Counted from the first letter of the stretch, positions 47,278-59,441 are shown. The stretch: 64,000 bases of DNA from Cryptomeria japonica (GCF_030272615.1 NC_081410.1:226475415-226539414), one strand, 5' to 3'. Numbers and translations are program-made. Notes: generated from the letters alone by a model not told the origin.

Positions 47278-48553
47278 TTAAGTATAGTACCTTTTTAGAT
47301 GGATGTTGTTAGTTGGTTCATCTAGCATATCTCCGTCTGAAGTTGTTAGCTGATAGACACCTGATCCATAAACTGATATGATAACATAGGGACCCAACCA
47401 GTTAGGCTCAAATTTCCCTTTCTTTTCTCGATCTTGCTGATTTCTTGGATTTTCTTTAAGGACTAGGTCACCAACCTTGAAGTTGCGGGGGATGACTTTA
47501 TGATTGTAGCTCCTGCACATGCATTGCTGATATGCTTTGAGATGAGTGTAAGCATGTTGGTGTCTTTCATCTAATAGTTCAAGTTCTTGCAGTCGGTTAA
47601 CTCGATACTCTTCATCTGGGATTAAGTCTTTCAAAGAGACTCTGAGAGATGGAATTTCTACCTCCAGGGGTAAAATAGCCTCTGATCCATAACAATGAGT
47701 ATGGTGTTGCTCCTGTAGGTGTGCGGATGCTAGTTCTGTATGCCCAAAGTGCTGGATTGAGTTGTACGTGCCAATCTTTGTCTGCATCATTCACTGTTTT
47801 CTTGAGGATTTTCAGTATTGTTTTGTTAGATGCTTCCGCTTGACCATTTCCCTGTGGGTAATATGGTGTAGAGAACCTATGTTGGATTTTGAATTTTTCA
47901 CATAGTTCTTGGACATCTTGATTCTTGAAGGGCCGTCCATTATCTGTGATGATTGAACTTGGAATACCATATCTGCAGATCAGATAATTTAGGATAAAAG
48001 AGGCAATTTGTTTCCCGGTTACTGTGGTCATGGGAACTGCTTCTATCCATTTGGTAAAGTACTCTGTTGTAGTTATAATGAACTTGTGTCCATTTGAAGA
48101 TGAAGGATGAATTTTGCCAACTAAGTCTAGTCCCCACTGACAAAAGGGTCAGGAAGTGGTAAATGGCTGTAGTTCTTGTGCTGGTGCATGTATCAGATTA
48201 CCATGGATTTGGCATTTAGGACATTTCTTGGTGAAGTGATAGGAATATTTCTCCATTGTAGGCCAGTAGTATCCCATCCTTAGAAGCTTTTTAGCAAGAG
48301 TAGTGCCACTTGAATGTGTGCCGCAAATACCTTCGTGAAGCTCATGTAAAGCAGAATCAGAATCATTACGATCAAGACAACGAAGAAGAGTACCATCTAG
48401 ACCTCGACGATACAAAGTATCAGCGGTAAGGGTGTAACAGGCAGCTTGTCGGATAAAGTTACGTTTTTGGTTACGGGATTGGTCAATGGGTAAGATATTG
48501 TGTTTGAGGTAGTCGTAGATGGGTCCATATAACGGAGAATCTGAACCAGTCAA
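47278..48553 (-). pseudogene. Element F: integrase
   Basis: Minus strand. The zinc module shows LHELHEGICGTHSSGTTLA and CPKCQIHG near 48360..48200. The catalytic core includes SIITDNGRPF near 47950 and GQAEASNK near 47840. The C-terminal part has FKVGDLVLKENPRNQQ and FEPNWLGPYVI and ends at TAA 47278..47280. A stop at 48149 and a shift at about 47700 break the frame. No chromodomain is seen. Confidence 0.88.
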
Positions 48554-48628
48554 AGCATAGATAACCTGGGATTCAGAATGATCATAGGCGGGGGAGAACA
48601 GTTGCTCTACCAGGAACTCATAACGACT

Positions 48629-49111
48629 CTATTGCTCTGGAATTTGTAGTAATGAAGCGATAGTAGCCATTGCATCGGCGGCTTTGTTGTTCAACCTTGG
48701 TATTTGCTCGAAGGTGATGTGTACAAAATACTGTTTGAAGTCATCCACCATTCGCTTGTAGGGTAGTAGCTTGTCATCCTTTTTCTGATAGTCATTGTTG
48801 ATTTGATGGACGACCAGTTGCGAGTCCCCATAGACTTTTAACTCTGTGATTTTCCATTCTACGACCATTTTGATGCCTATGACCAGTGCCTCATATTTAG
48901 CCACATTATTGGTGCAAGGAAACATAAGTCTGTATGATCTTGGTATAGTGTGTCCTTCAGGAGTGATGAATAGAATGCCAGCACCCGAACCATGTTGTGT
49001 ATAGGATCCATCAAAGTATAGGGTCCATTGTTTAGTAGAAAAAGTAAGAACGTCCTTGTCTAGAAATTCAATCTCCATGGTGTGTTTTCCTGGTAGCGGT
49101 GCTTCAGCCAA
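48629..49111 (-). pseudogene. Element F: archaeal-type RNase H
   Basis: Minus strand. Catalytic acidic residues appear in WTLYFDGSYTQHGSGAGI, NVAKYEALVIG, VYGDSQLVVHQ and NNKAADAMATIASLL. Unlike in the left Tat element, it lies after RT and the first RNase H and before integrase, the usual Tat order. This domain alone is free of stops; the surrounding polyprotein is not. Confidence 0.88.
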
Positions 49112-49141
49112 CTGATCTGCAATTGCTTGTCCTTTGATGGC

Positions 49142-50692
49142 TCATCTTTCTGTGTATTGGATGTCAAATTCACTGAGAATCATGACCCATTTAGCCAATC
49201 GGCCTGTAAGAGCTGCCTTGCTGAGTAGATATTTGAGAGGATCAATTTTTGCAACCAGCTTGATGGTGTGTGCTAGCATATAATGTCGGAACTTCTGAGA
49301 TGCGAAGACCACTGTTAGGCAAGCCTTTTCAATGAATGTATAGTTGAGTTCATAGCCATTCAATGTTCTACTGATGTAATATATGGCGCGTTCCTTTCCT
49401 TGTTGATTTTCTTGTGCCAATAATGCCCCCAGTGATATATCTGTTGTTGAGATATATAGGATAAGTGGCTTTCCTACGACTGGTGGTACTAGAACTAGTG
49501 GATTCATTAGGTACTGTTTGATTTGGTAAAAAGATTCTGCACACTTGGCCTCCCATTTGAAGGGTACATTTTTGTGTAGTAAATGGTTAAATGGTAGACT
49601 TTTATCTGCTAGCTGAGCAATGAATCGCCTGATTGATTGAAGTCGTCCTTGGAGAGATCTGAGCTGACTGATATTTTTTGGTGGTGGCATGTCCATGATG
49701 GCTTGTACCTTTGCTGGATCAACTTCAATACCCTTAGCTGAGACTATGTAGCCTAGTAACTTGCCTGATGTAACCCCGAAGACACACTTCTTAGGGTTAA
49801 GCCTGACTTGGAATTTCTCCAATCGAGCAAAATTTTTTGTTAGAATGCCAGGATGTTCGGCTCTGGTGAAAGATTTAGCTAGTAAGTCATTCACATAGTC
49901 TTCCATAAATGTGTGCATCATGTCATGAAATATTGTGGTCATTGCTCTTTGATAAGTGGCCCCTGCATTCTTTAAGCCAAAAGGCATAACATTCCAACAG
50001 TACGTTCCCCAAGGACAGGTGAACGCGGTTTTATCTTGATCTTCAGGAGCTATTTTGATTTGATTATAGCCTGAGAAACCGTCCATTAGTGAGAGAAGTG
50101 CATGGCCTGTTGTGAGATCTACAATGATGTCGATACTGGGCAGAGGAAAGTCGTCCTTTGGACAAGCTTTATTGACGTCTCTGAAGTCGGTGCATATTCT
50201 GATACTACCATCTGGTTTTGATACTGGAATGATGTTGGAAATCCATTATGCATAGTCAATGGGTCGAATGAATCCGACGTCTAATAGTTTCTTTAGTTCA
50301 GTTTTGACCATGAGTGCCACCTGTGGATTCATCTTTCGTAGTTTTTGCTTTACTGGTTTAACTCCTGTAGAAATGGACAAGTGATGCATAATTAAGTGTG
50401 GATCTACTTCGGGCATATCAGCATATGACCAAGCAAAGTTGATTTTCTGTCCTTTAAAGAAGATGATGAATGCCGATCTTTCATCATCTGTCAGAGATTC
50501 TGCAAGGTGTATATTTCTGGCTGCTTCTGTGGTACCAATGTTGATTGATTGAGTGGGCTCAATCAAAATGGGTGATGGCTCATGAAAGTGCTCAGGAAGA
50601 GTGTCAAGTCTCCCATCGTTAGGTGCCTTAAAAAGGTTTTCACCTGCAGATGCGTCCTTTATTTTTACTTTTTTGTGATCTAGAGCTACCAT
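49142..50692 (-). pseudogene. Element F: RT and gypsy-type RNase H
   Basis: Minus strand. An upstream linker leads to LRKMNPQVALMVKTELKKLL and IRPIDYA, a stop at 50246, then MDGFSGYNQIKIAPEDQDKT, MPFGLKNAGATYQRAM and the catalytic loop. The loop reads DYVNDLL (49886..49900) instead of Y-x-DD, so one catalytic aspartate is lost by a single base change. The connection is FGVTSGKLLGYIVSAKGIEV. The RNase H has YISTTDISLGALLAQ and FIEKACLTVVFASQKFRHY. Confidence 0.92.
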
Positions 50693-51133
50693 TGACTGGT
50701 TTTCAGCATCAGATCCTTTATTTGGGTCATTTTTGCAACTGAGAGACTTGACACTCCCTGATTTGTAGACATTGTTATTTTGTTCACTGGTAGAGCCTGT
50801 TTCTAGATTTACGGTACATAGGTAATGGATTAAAGATTCATCATTGGGGAAAATTGGTATATCATGGATTTCAGGTTCGTCCCAGTTGATGAGGTCAGGA
50901 AAGACAAGTGGTAAGGAATCATTAGGTGGATTAAGTTTGGCTACTGTGAGTGTTAGGACAGAGTTTTCATCATGATTGTTCTTGGTTTTAAAGAAGTTTA
51001 GGATTTTGTCGAGGTCTTCGATGGTATTATCCTCTACATAGACTTGCTCATAATGTTCTTGTTCGCTTTCCTCGGTGTCATAGATATTCTATGGTCCAAA
51101 TTCAAGAGGTCTATCTTCTGCGTTATGTTCTTC

Positions 51134-51760
51134 TTAGGACATAGATATAGAATCAGTATCATCAGGGATATTTGTAGTAGCATTGGAGCAGGTATCCCAT
51201 TCATATTCATTGGAATCCGTCTCATAGGCATCATCCCAGATTCTATCTGTACTGTAAACAGGTATGTTGTATGGTGAAAACAAATTTTTGATGATGGATA
51301 CCATTTTGATGGTCTTTGTTGATTCTGTGTCAGATCCGTCCTCTACTTTCTGGATTTGCTCATAGACTGTGCTTCCTCGGGGAGGAATAATGGTATCTGG
51401 AGATGACATGATTTGTTCTTGAGATATTGGTGTTTGAATATGAGCTACTACTGCAGATAGGGCCTTCTTATGACTTAGAAGCTTTTCCTGATGTAACTTC
51501 TGATCTTGACATTCCCGTGCCTTGCGGATTGTTTCTGCTGATTCAAAGAGTGCTTCCTGCCAGGATTCTTCCTTGTACTTTGTCTTTACTTTCCATTGAG
51601 GTTTGGTAGGTATGTGTGGCAGCTGTTTCAATAGGAACGTGAGTTTAGAACCCAATCCTGCTTTATTTTTGCTAGGTTGTGAAGGAAGATCTATAGGTTC
51701 AGTGACTCCTTCTTTGCGTTTGCCAATAGGTCCTTTACCGCCATATCCCATTTTCTTCAT
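51134..51760 (-). pseudogene. Element F: G-patch region after protease
   Basis: Minus strand. The frame starts MKKMGYGGKGPIGKRKEG, continues VTEPIDLP and ends with KAGLGSK, which fits the glycine-rich G-patch motif, an RNA-binding module. A long lysine/glutamine-rich linker and an acidic Asp/Ser/Glu-rich stretch follow. Betaretroviruses carry a G-patch at the end of protease; its presence here at the same place is similar in layout. It would be part of Gag-Pol. Confidence 0.65.
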
Positions 51761-51928
51761 GATTAAGTAGCCTTTTCCATATAGGTGGGTTGGTAGAACA
51801 ATGTCCAGAGTGGCTGCTCTATGATCGTCTTCTGCATCTTTATATAACCAGCTAAGAACATCTTTATCTTCTGATTCATGTGCTAGAGTGCCCAGTTGGA
51901 TGAAAGTACCATCAAATTTGGTGATGGG

Positions 51929-52840
51929 CTAAGTAATCAGATGTGTTGATGTAGTCGGCAATCCATGAGATCTAGGTGATGTTGGCAATTTAGCCAAACA
52001 TAAAGGCTCCAAAGAGTATTCTCCCATACCTTGGTCTTTAATTTGCATTTTATGTTTGAAGTCTCCCCACAAGGAGTTGGATTTTGCTATGTGTGGATCT
52101 GATGTTGAAGATTGCTGCTTTTCTCTATTATGAGGAACCAAACTATCTTGGGCTACCCCCATTGCGTTGCAATGTTGAAATGGATTGTGATCAGCAGATA
52201 TGGATATTTCTTGTCCATCATAAGGAAACTTGACACACTGATGGTACGTAGAAGGTACTACTTGCATTTCATGTATCCAGGGTCGTCCTAACAAAATATT
52301 GTAGGTTAGATCTATGTCTAAGACCTGACATATAGTATCCTTTTATACTAGTCCTACTTGAATAGGTAATATCACTGTTCCTTTAGAGGACCTTTCCTCA
52401 TCATCATATGCCTTTATGGTAATTTTCTTGCAAGGATCAATAGATTCTTCTGAGAAGCCTAATGCACAGATAAGCTTTAAAGTACATATATTAAGCCCGG
52501 CTCCTCCATCTATCAGGACTCTTTTGACTCGGTGTTTGCAAACAATGACTTCGATATGGAGAGGAGTATTATGTGGATGGATTAAGGAAGCATCGTCATG
52601 TTCTGAGAAAGTGAGGTTATGAGGTCCAGTCATATGGACGACCATGGCTTGAAATCTGTCTGTATCTAGATTTTGAGGTACATTGGTTTCCAATAGCGCT
52701 TGCTCTAATATGTCTTTGTGCCTTGGTGATAGTTTCAATAATTCCAGGATAGATATCTGAGCTGGAGTCTTGCGTAGTTGGCTAACCAAGTCATATTGGA
52801 TTTTTGGTGTGGTAATTGTAGGTGTAGTATGTCCTTTCAA
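51929..52840 (-). pseudogene. Element F: protease
   Basis: Minus strand. The active site reads VLIDGGAGLNICTL near 52520..52480, with Asp-Gly-Gly in place of Asp-Ser/Thr-Gly, as seen in many Tat proteases. The frame continues after a stop at about 52343 with [20 protein letters not shown] and VKFPYDGQ. The flap is followed by a Ser/Asn-rich linker to the G-patch region. Confidence 0.8.
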
Positions 52841-53101
52841 GACATATTTCTGAGTTCAGGTTGTTACATTGACAGATTCATGATCACGTCGATCTCAAAT
52901 GGTGATGACATTTACTTGATGATCTTCAGCTGATATGTGGTTGATGGTGTTGTTGTAGATGTGATTAATACGAGCTCCACGTGTATCATCTGAAGTTGAT
53001 GCTCCATCTTTGTTGTAATTTGGGAGAGGATTTTTAAAGGCTCCGTGATCACCATTTGTTTTGAGACCATCGACCGTTAAGTCACCTCGATCAATCATGT
53101 C

Positions 53102-54743
53102 CTACACTATGTGTTTCAATCTCATGCACTCGTTTGTTCTATGACCCTTATTGCGATGGAAATCACAATAGTGCGAATCATTCCACCAAGGTGGTTTGAT
53201 TGGGGGTTCATAGTTATTGATTGGAGGTAAAGAAAGAATCTTGTTTGCCAAAAGTTCTTTGAATGCGGATTCTAATGATTGATCTAGTGGTGTGAAGATA
53301 CGTTTTTGGAAATTGTTCGTGTTGTTGCGTGAATTGTTGGTAGGTCCTGGATTCATGTTTTTGCTTTGAGTATCGTTGGTGTTGTTCGTGTTGAGTTGTC
53401 CTTGATCAGTGTTTGGTGCATATGTGTTAGCACTGGGGGTAGCATTTTTAGGATTTTTCGGATTTTGAGGATTTCCGGATAATGCAAGCACTAGTTGCTT
53501 AGATTTGGGATCATATGATTCATTGTTTCCTTCGTTTTTGTTTCGAGTCCAAAATCGAGGTTTGTCAAGGTTGGTGTTATTCTGATTATTGTAGTTTGAT
53601 GAATTTGTTCCTTCCTTGTAGAATTTGAGTGTTCCCTTTGACACAGGCTTCCTCTACTTGAATGCCATTTTCAATCAATTTAGTGAAAGATGGTATGCAT
53701 TGAAGTTTTTGTCTGTAACTCATTTCGCCATTCAGGTTGTCGATGAAGATTTCCATTTTCTCTTTTTCAGGAATATCTCAAGGATATCTGGATACCATGC
53801 GTCGCCAGCATTGAAGAAACACCATGAATGTTTCATTGTTCTTTTGTTTGGTGTTGCAAACATCTAGCATGGTTATGGCATGTTGGATGTTGTAGGAATA
53901 GTGGGTTATGAATTTGTTAACCAATTCATCAAATGATCTAACAAGTGGCAAAATTTTGGATAACCATTCCATGGTTTGCCCTCCCAAGCTTCTGGGGAAT
54001 AACCTCATCAAATAGGTATCATCATGAGCGAATTCAAGGCTCAGTGTGCAAAATTCTCGAACATGATCCCGGGGATCACTTTTCCCATCATATTTATCAA
54101 ATTTGGGAACGTCTGAGTTTGGAGGAAAAGGCACCATGTTCAAGCTTCTGTCAAATGGGTAAGGACAGATTTCGTTTAAAGAGTACCGCATTGTTGTCCC
54201 TTGTTGCATATCCTGTATTTGCCTTTGCAACATTTGCATTTGTTGAGTAAGAGCAACTAAAGGTGCATTATCTGGCTAAGGAAAGAGTTCTTGCCTTGTA
54301 TTGGTTCTTAGCTGAAAAGGTGTGGTAAACGGTATATTTTGCTCTGGTGTTTCTAGCTCAGGTATACGCATTTCTGGTATGCGTTGTTTTGGAATGTGCT
54401 ACTTTGGAATATGTTACTCAGGTATGTGAGTTTCTTCTTCTTTGTGTTGTTCTTGATATGTATATTGTCGAGACCCAGTTTGAAAAATATTTGCGTCGAA
54501 ATCTTCAAGAAGTTTAATGCCTTTACTTGTAAGCATGAGCAGATACTTTTCTTTGTCATTTTCCATGAGTTTTTCTACAAGTTTTTGGAAGGAAGGGTTT
54601 TCTTGACATTCCCGAAGAAGGGCTTCAGTAATTTTAGGTTCTTCTACGGGTGGAACTTCAAAAGGATTTGATAATCTGCGATTCATACTTGATTCTACGT
54701 GTGTCTCGCTTTGTTTGTCTCTTTGAGAGCGAGTAACAGGCAT
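53102..54743 (-). pseudogene. Element F: Gag
   Basis: Minus strand, start ATG at 54743 (MPVTRSQRDKQ). An N-terminal helical part (FQKLVEKLMENDKEKYLLML) is followed by a short run of IPE/IPK repeats near 54420..54340. The capsid domain has FDKYDGKSDPRDHVREFC and LFPRSLGGQTMEWLSKI. An Asn-rich stretch (53600..53330) and the knuckle CDFHRNKGHRTNEC (about 53165..53125) end it. TAA and TAG stops at about 54412, 54400, 54280 and 53776 interrupt it. Confidence 0.88.
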
Positions 54744-54744
54744 T

Positions 54745-55131
54745 TTAGTAGAAACTTTCAGTGATGAAAGGGACAAAAGTCTCTTCGATGTGTTGCTCAG
54801 GGGTCGGTGGTTCTGGTCGAGATGTGTTATATGTGATGCACTCATCGGGCAAGAATGCTGGATTGATTTTTCCGCCGCAGTTTATGGTTTGATTAAAAGC
54901 AGACTTTTGATAGTATGCTCTTGTCTTCAAGGGTTCTTTGTCAAATTCACTAGATTTGTTTTGGATATACTTTTTGACGTGATGAAGGAATACCCGATGA
55001 GATTTGAAGAGTTGACGATTGATGTATAAAAACTTATTTCTCTTGATGAATTTGGAAAAACTAGGTTGCTGTTTCTTCAACGTGATGTTACGATAGAGGT
55101 TCTTTCTTCTTAGAATAAGGGGATTAGTCAT
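54745..55131 (-). CDS. Unrecognised 128-residue leader ORF of element F
   Basis: A minus-strand frame begins MTNPLILRRKNLYRNI and ends ETFVPFITESFY, just before the gag ATG in another frame. It is basic in its first half and has no family that I recognise. It could be a leader ORF as in Ogre elements (ORF1), an extended Gag start lost by a shift, or chance. Its position directly before gag is the only support. Confidence 0.3.
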   Translation of the reverse strand: MTNPLILRRKNLYRNITLKKQQPSFSKFIKRNKFLYINRQLFKSHRVFLHHVKKYIQNKSSEFDKEPLKTRAYYQKSAFNQTINCGGKINPAFLPDECITYNTSRPEPPTPEQHIEETFVPFITESFY

Positions 55132-55599
55132 GCATGAGTGATCAATAGTTTCCTTTGATTTGTTTGGATTCAATTGATTCTTGTTTGAAAATTTTTAAAT
55201 CTTACTTTATCAGAGTGAAGGTTTAGATGCCCCTTCACGACAGAGCATGTCAAATGATATGGATAAAAGCTTCTCGATCTGGAAACTGGATTTGACAATT
55301 TGAAAATCTTAAACAAGTGTTTTTGAGATAAAAATCTATAAGATGGTAAAGGATTTTGTTGATACTGATGATGAAATCTTCCGGATTATGATAGGAGAGA
55401 CATCCTCTATTGTGCGATTCGTTTAAGATTCTGACAACTTTGTTTTGACACAAATTTTGCTCAAGAAATAGGTTTATTGGTTTGTTTTTGTCACTCTGGT
55501 TTGATAAAAGATGAATTTTGATGAAAAGCGCTTCGAAAAATGATTTTGAAAATTTCAAAATTTTTTCAGTTTTGCTCTTTGTTTTTTTGTTTTTGGATC

Positions 55600-56111
55600 A
55601 CGCGCTAGAACAAAGTCTATATGCGCTATCTAAACTTCTCGATGTGCTAAAAGAATAAGCACACGCGTTAGGCTACCCCAAGACACACGCTAAAGTTTGG
55701 ACCTATGAAAAATTTCTGTCTAAATGTTGAAAAATCTATGCGCTATCCTGGGTCTTCTATGTGCTAACTGTTTGACTTCATGTGCTAATGTTTGGTTTCC
55801 ACGCGCTAGGCTGTTTCTTCCATGCGCTAAAGTTTGGACTGTTTAAAAATTGTTTGTCTAACTATTGAAAAAGTTATGCGCTACCCTAGGCCTATGCAAC
55901 GCTAACTGTTTGACTTTATGCGCTAATGTTTGGTTTCTACGCACTAAGCTGTAGCTTCCACACGCTAGACGGTTTGTCGGATGCACTAAAGGACTTGACA
56001 CTGTTTTGCCTGTAGATGAAAACGCTACTATTTTGAACCAACGCGCTAACTTGAGGTTTGGACGCGCTAACAGAAGTATTCCACGCGCTAAAAGATTGCT
56101 CTGATGCGCTA
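55600..56111 (-). repeat. ATGCGCTA short-motif array 2
   Basis: About 20 copies of ATGCGCTA, ACGCGCTA, ATGTGCTA or close variants occur on the plus strand (TAGCGCAT in element sense), about 25 bp apart. They lie in the long 5' leader between LTR and gag. The intervening words (GTTTGG, TGACTT) are partly repeated, so the array grew by duplication as well. Confidence 0.85.
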
Positions 56112-57302
56112 AACTGCGCTGATTTTTCCTTTTGGCTGATTTCTTGTGGATTTTGAATTTTGTTGTGAAATTTTCAAATGTGATGGATGATTTTCCGAAG
56201 TAATAAATGCAAGCACGGCACAAAAAGTACAACTATTTTGCCTAATCTAACAAAAAGTGTATGTTTTTGCGAGGATGTGTTCAAATCCCCAATGTTTTAA
56301 CAGGTTTGGATACAAGTAATACACTTCAGAAAGACTCTTTAGTCAAGGGTCATAAATAACATCATAGCCCACTAGTCTCGATACTCCGTCAGCTCAAACA
56401 GCCATGTCACCCCCTAGAGGGCGCTCGTTTTTTTGCCTTTTGCCAGAAATTAACCCAAAGTGAATTGCTTCACAGTTGAGTAGTTATCTTGGGAGATATA
56501 TGGTGAGTAATCTTGGGGGCGGATTCTTCCCCACCCTTGCACTATGATGTTATAAATGTCTGGTTACTGACTCGGCTCAAAGTTTCTATTTCTATGGTTC
56601 GTAATCAGGCTTCCCGTTCGACCATTAGTGATAAACTCCCTCAGGAGGCTTCCCAACCTTTAGAACAAAGGCTTTACGTATCTCAAGGATACTAGGGGAA
56701 GGCTAATCACTGCGCACAACCATTGAAAAAGACTTTCATCACTTTCCACATTTGATTATAGTGGGTTGGAATTCTTGGCATCAAAGCCGTTCCCCACTTA
56801 GGTCATTCCCTTCACACTGGCCATAAATGGCTTTAAGAGTTGATTACAACTCCTCGGGAAGGTAGGCCTACTAAAGGTTTTATTGCTTGAATTTAAAGAA
56901 AGCTGTAAGAGTGGTTTGGATTTTTGATCACCCAGTTAAGGGGAGAGCATATTCCTTCCACTTTCGAGACAAAGCAATCAATTTGGTTTATTTTATCTTT
57001 TTAAATCAGTGATTTATTAAAACCTATGTGGAGATGTTGCTCCACAAAAACATGATGTTTATTTTACCTTTTTAAAGCAGTGATTTTCTGATCTAGGAAA
57101 AGAAATTTTGGTCAACAAAGCAAAATTTCCGATTTGGCGGTCAACAAAAGAAATCATTTTTAAAATAAAATCCCCTGCTCCACTTGCAAGAAACTGTTAG
57201 AATCCTGCAAAATTGTCACTCCACTAGTTAGAAAATTGGGATTTCGGTGGACTTCTACAAGTCTAGATTTTATCTTGGTTACAATGTTTGTTTCTGTCTT
57301 CG
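56112..57302 (-). other. Element F leader between arrays, no gene seen
   Basis: Several short frames but none with family features. It belongs to the 5' untranslated leader of element F. Confidence 0.5.
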
Positions 57303-57722
57303 ATGCGCTAAATAATAAACTGCATGTGCTACAATATATTTTTGATGCACTAAACTTAAGGATCAACGTGCTACTCTGTTTTCTGTATGCGCTATTCTGT
57401 GTGTTGGAAGCGTTGTTCTGTCTTTTTCTCTTTCTCGTGTTGAGTCCTGCAGGAAAATTAGAAATATGATGCGCTAACGTTTGAAGTGTATGCGCTGGGT
57501 GATGGTCCACAAGCGCTGAACTGTGGATCGGATGCACTATTCTATTTATTGCATGCGCTACTATGTGTTTCGCCAGCTTGAAGACCTACATGAAAAGTTT
57601 AGTGGGGTTATGCGCTAAAGTAAGGACTCTAAGCGCTAGAGTATAGACCCCACGCGCTAAACAGTGAGCGGAATGAGCTAGACTGTTAATCAGATGCGCT
57701 AGGGAATGTTTCCCACGTGCTG
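57303..57722 (-). repeat. ATGCGCTA short-motif array 3
   Basis: About 17 copies of ATGCGCTA or variants (AAGCGCTA, ATGCACTA, ACGTGCTA) in 420 bp, beginning about 60 bp downstream of the primer-binding site in element sense. Confidence 0.85.
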
Positions 57723-57782
57723 ATTCCTGTTTCCCGTGGACCTGCAAAAATGATTATTTTGAAAAACCAATTTGTTATTTGG

Positions 57783-57807
57783 GGTCGGGCCCTACGGTGG
57801 GCAGCAG
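57783..57807 (-). promoter_or_regulatory. Primer-binding site of element F (tRNA-Lys-like)
   Basis: On the minus strand CTGCTGCCCACCGTAGGGCC follows the 5' LTR after 3 bases. It matches TGGCGCCCACCGTGGGGCTC, the complement of a plant tRNA-Lys 3' end, with a few changes. Confidence 0.6.
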
Positions 57808-57810
57808 AAA

Positions 57811-59255
57811 TGTATGCGGGAAAAGTGGGCTGATAAAACTCAATATGTGAAAATATTTCAAAATACTAGTCCACACACACACAGGACTTCTTGGTGCAAG
57901 CTATGGAGTAATGTAGTATTACTCAGCTTCCCAAAGTGGGTCCCATGGTTCTCTATCTCACAATGTCCCTCAAACCAATGTTTTGCTCTCAGATCACTGA
58001 GCAAAATGGTTCAGGGATGGCAAATGCAAGAACGAGGGATGCTTTGATAGATTTTAGTATGAGATGCGTTATAAGCTAGGTATGATTTTAAAATGCAATA
58101 AACTAAATGATAAGATGACAAGATTAGTATGAGTACTATCTTAGCATACTATATTTAGTCTATGATTGAACTAAAATGATAAAGAAATTATTCTAACATG
58201 CATATTTAGTCTAATTCCTGATTTAAGAGAGGCTAAATGATGAGCATATATAAAATGAGAAAGCTTGAATGTATTTGAGCATAAGTGTGATGCTACAAAT
58301 TTGAAAGATGATTGTTATGGAGGAATGAGAGCTCTATTTATAGCACAAACAGGGCAATGGATGGTCAAGATTGAATGGTTTAATCAAGGGTTGAGTTTGA
58401 AAGTTGGGGATCTATGTGCACAATTGGCACCAATGAAATGATGACAAGTGTCAACATAGGGTTGGGTTGAGAGAAGGGGTTGGAGGCATTAAAGGCCTGA
58501 GAAAACCTCATGGTTATCTAGAGGGTAAGGGTCAAGTCTAAGTTAAGATTACCCATTGGATTAAGAGTTAATCCAAGGATAAACCTTTGTGCAAATGATT
58601 AAGAGATAATCATGGTCAAAGCATTAATGGCCTGATGAGACCCTTGGGTTGGATGAAGGTTGAGTCAAAACAAATGTTTTAACCATGTAGGAGGGTTTGA
58701 GTTAACCATTAATGGTTATTGGAGACTTTGGGGATTAAGTGGTTGAAGGTTGAAAGCCTTCAATGGTTATCAAAGACTTTGAGCCATTTAGTGGTTGAAG
58801 GTTGAAAGCCTTTAATGGTTATCAAAGACTTTGAGGGTTTGAGAAGTGACTTCCCTTTGCTTAGGGATGCGACAAAGTTTAGAGGAGGGGTTAGGTTAAT
58901 TAGAAGCGATTAGAAGATTCTAGAAGGGATTAGAAAGGGGTTTGGGATTTTGCAAGTGGATGGAGGGATAATAGGATTTAATTGAAATAAAGTAATTTAA
59001 TTCAATTTGGTTGCAATTTGGAGAAATTAAATAAATTAGATTTATTCAATTTAGGATAACTATTTAATTAAATTTGAATTTAATTAAAAGTGGATAGGGG
59101 GGTTTAATTGAATAAAATGATTTATTCATTAAATGGGTATAGTGAATTTTATTTAAATAAATTGAGTAATTTACTTAATTAAATTGGATTTAATTAAATA
59201 GAGAAATGAACATAAAATATTCATTTAGGAATATGGTCATTTTTATACGTCTACA
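57811..59255 (-). repeat. 5' LTR of element F (1445 bp)
   Basis: It pairs with 40919..42390 and is nearly identical apart from about 15 substitutions and a 27-bp deletion near 59185. Confidence 0.95.
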
Positions 59256-59441
59256 AGTTCCAATAACATTTTTATGTTTAGGTCGGGGAACTAGAGTCCA
59301 AGTTTCATTCTTCTCTATCTGATCTAATTCATCTTCCATACCCTTTAACCAATGTTTATCCTTACAAGCTTTAATAACAGATGACTGTTCAACTTGAGAA
59401 ATAAGACATACCTCTTCATTTACCAGTCTTCTTCTTGTCAT
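59256..59441 (-). pseudogene. Element D: RT start, part before the insertion
   Basis: Minus strand. VIKACKDKHWLKGMEDELDQ and IEKNETWTLVPRPKHKNVIG are the start of Copia RT. The frame is cut at 59256 by element F and continues at 40918. Confidence 0.92.

Larger units (their letters stand above)
40919..59255 (-). mobile_element. Tat-type Ty3/gypsy element F, complete
   Basis: LTRs at 57811..59255 (5') and 40919..42390 (3') begin TGTATGCGGG and end ACGTCTACA in plus coordinates. The target duplication in minus sense is GAACT (59256..59260) and GAATT (40914..40918), one base apart. It interrupts the RT of element D between codons of the VIGT-KW block. The LTRs differ by roughly 15 substitutions and one 27-bp deletion over 1.45 kb, so the insertion is young. 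Gene order on the minus strand is gag, protease, G-patch, RT, RNase H, archaeal-type RNase H, integrase; an antisense plant-mobile-domain gene follows. All genes contain stops. Confidence 0.95.
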
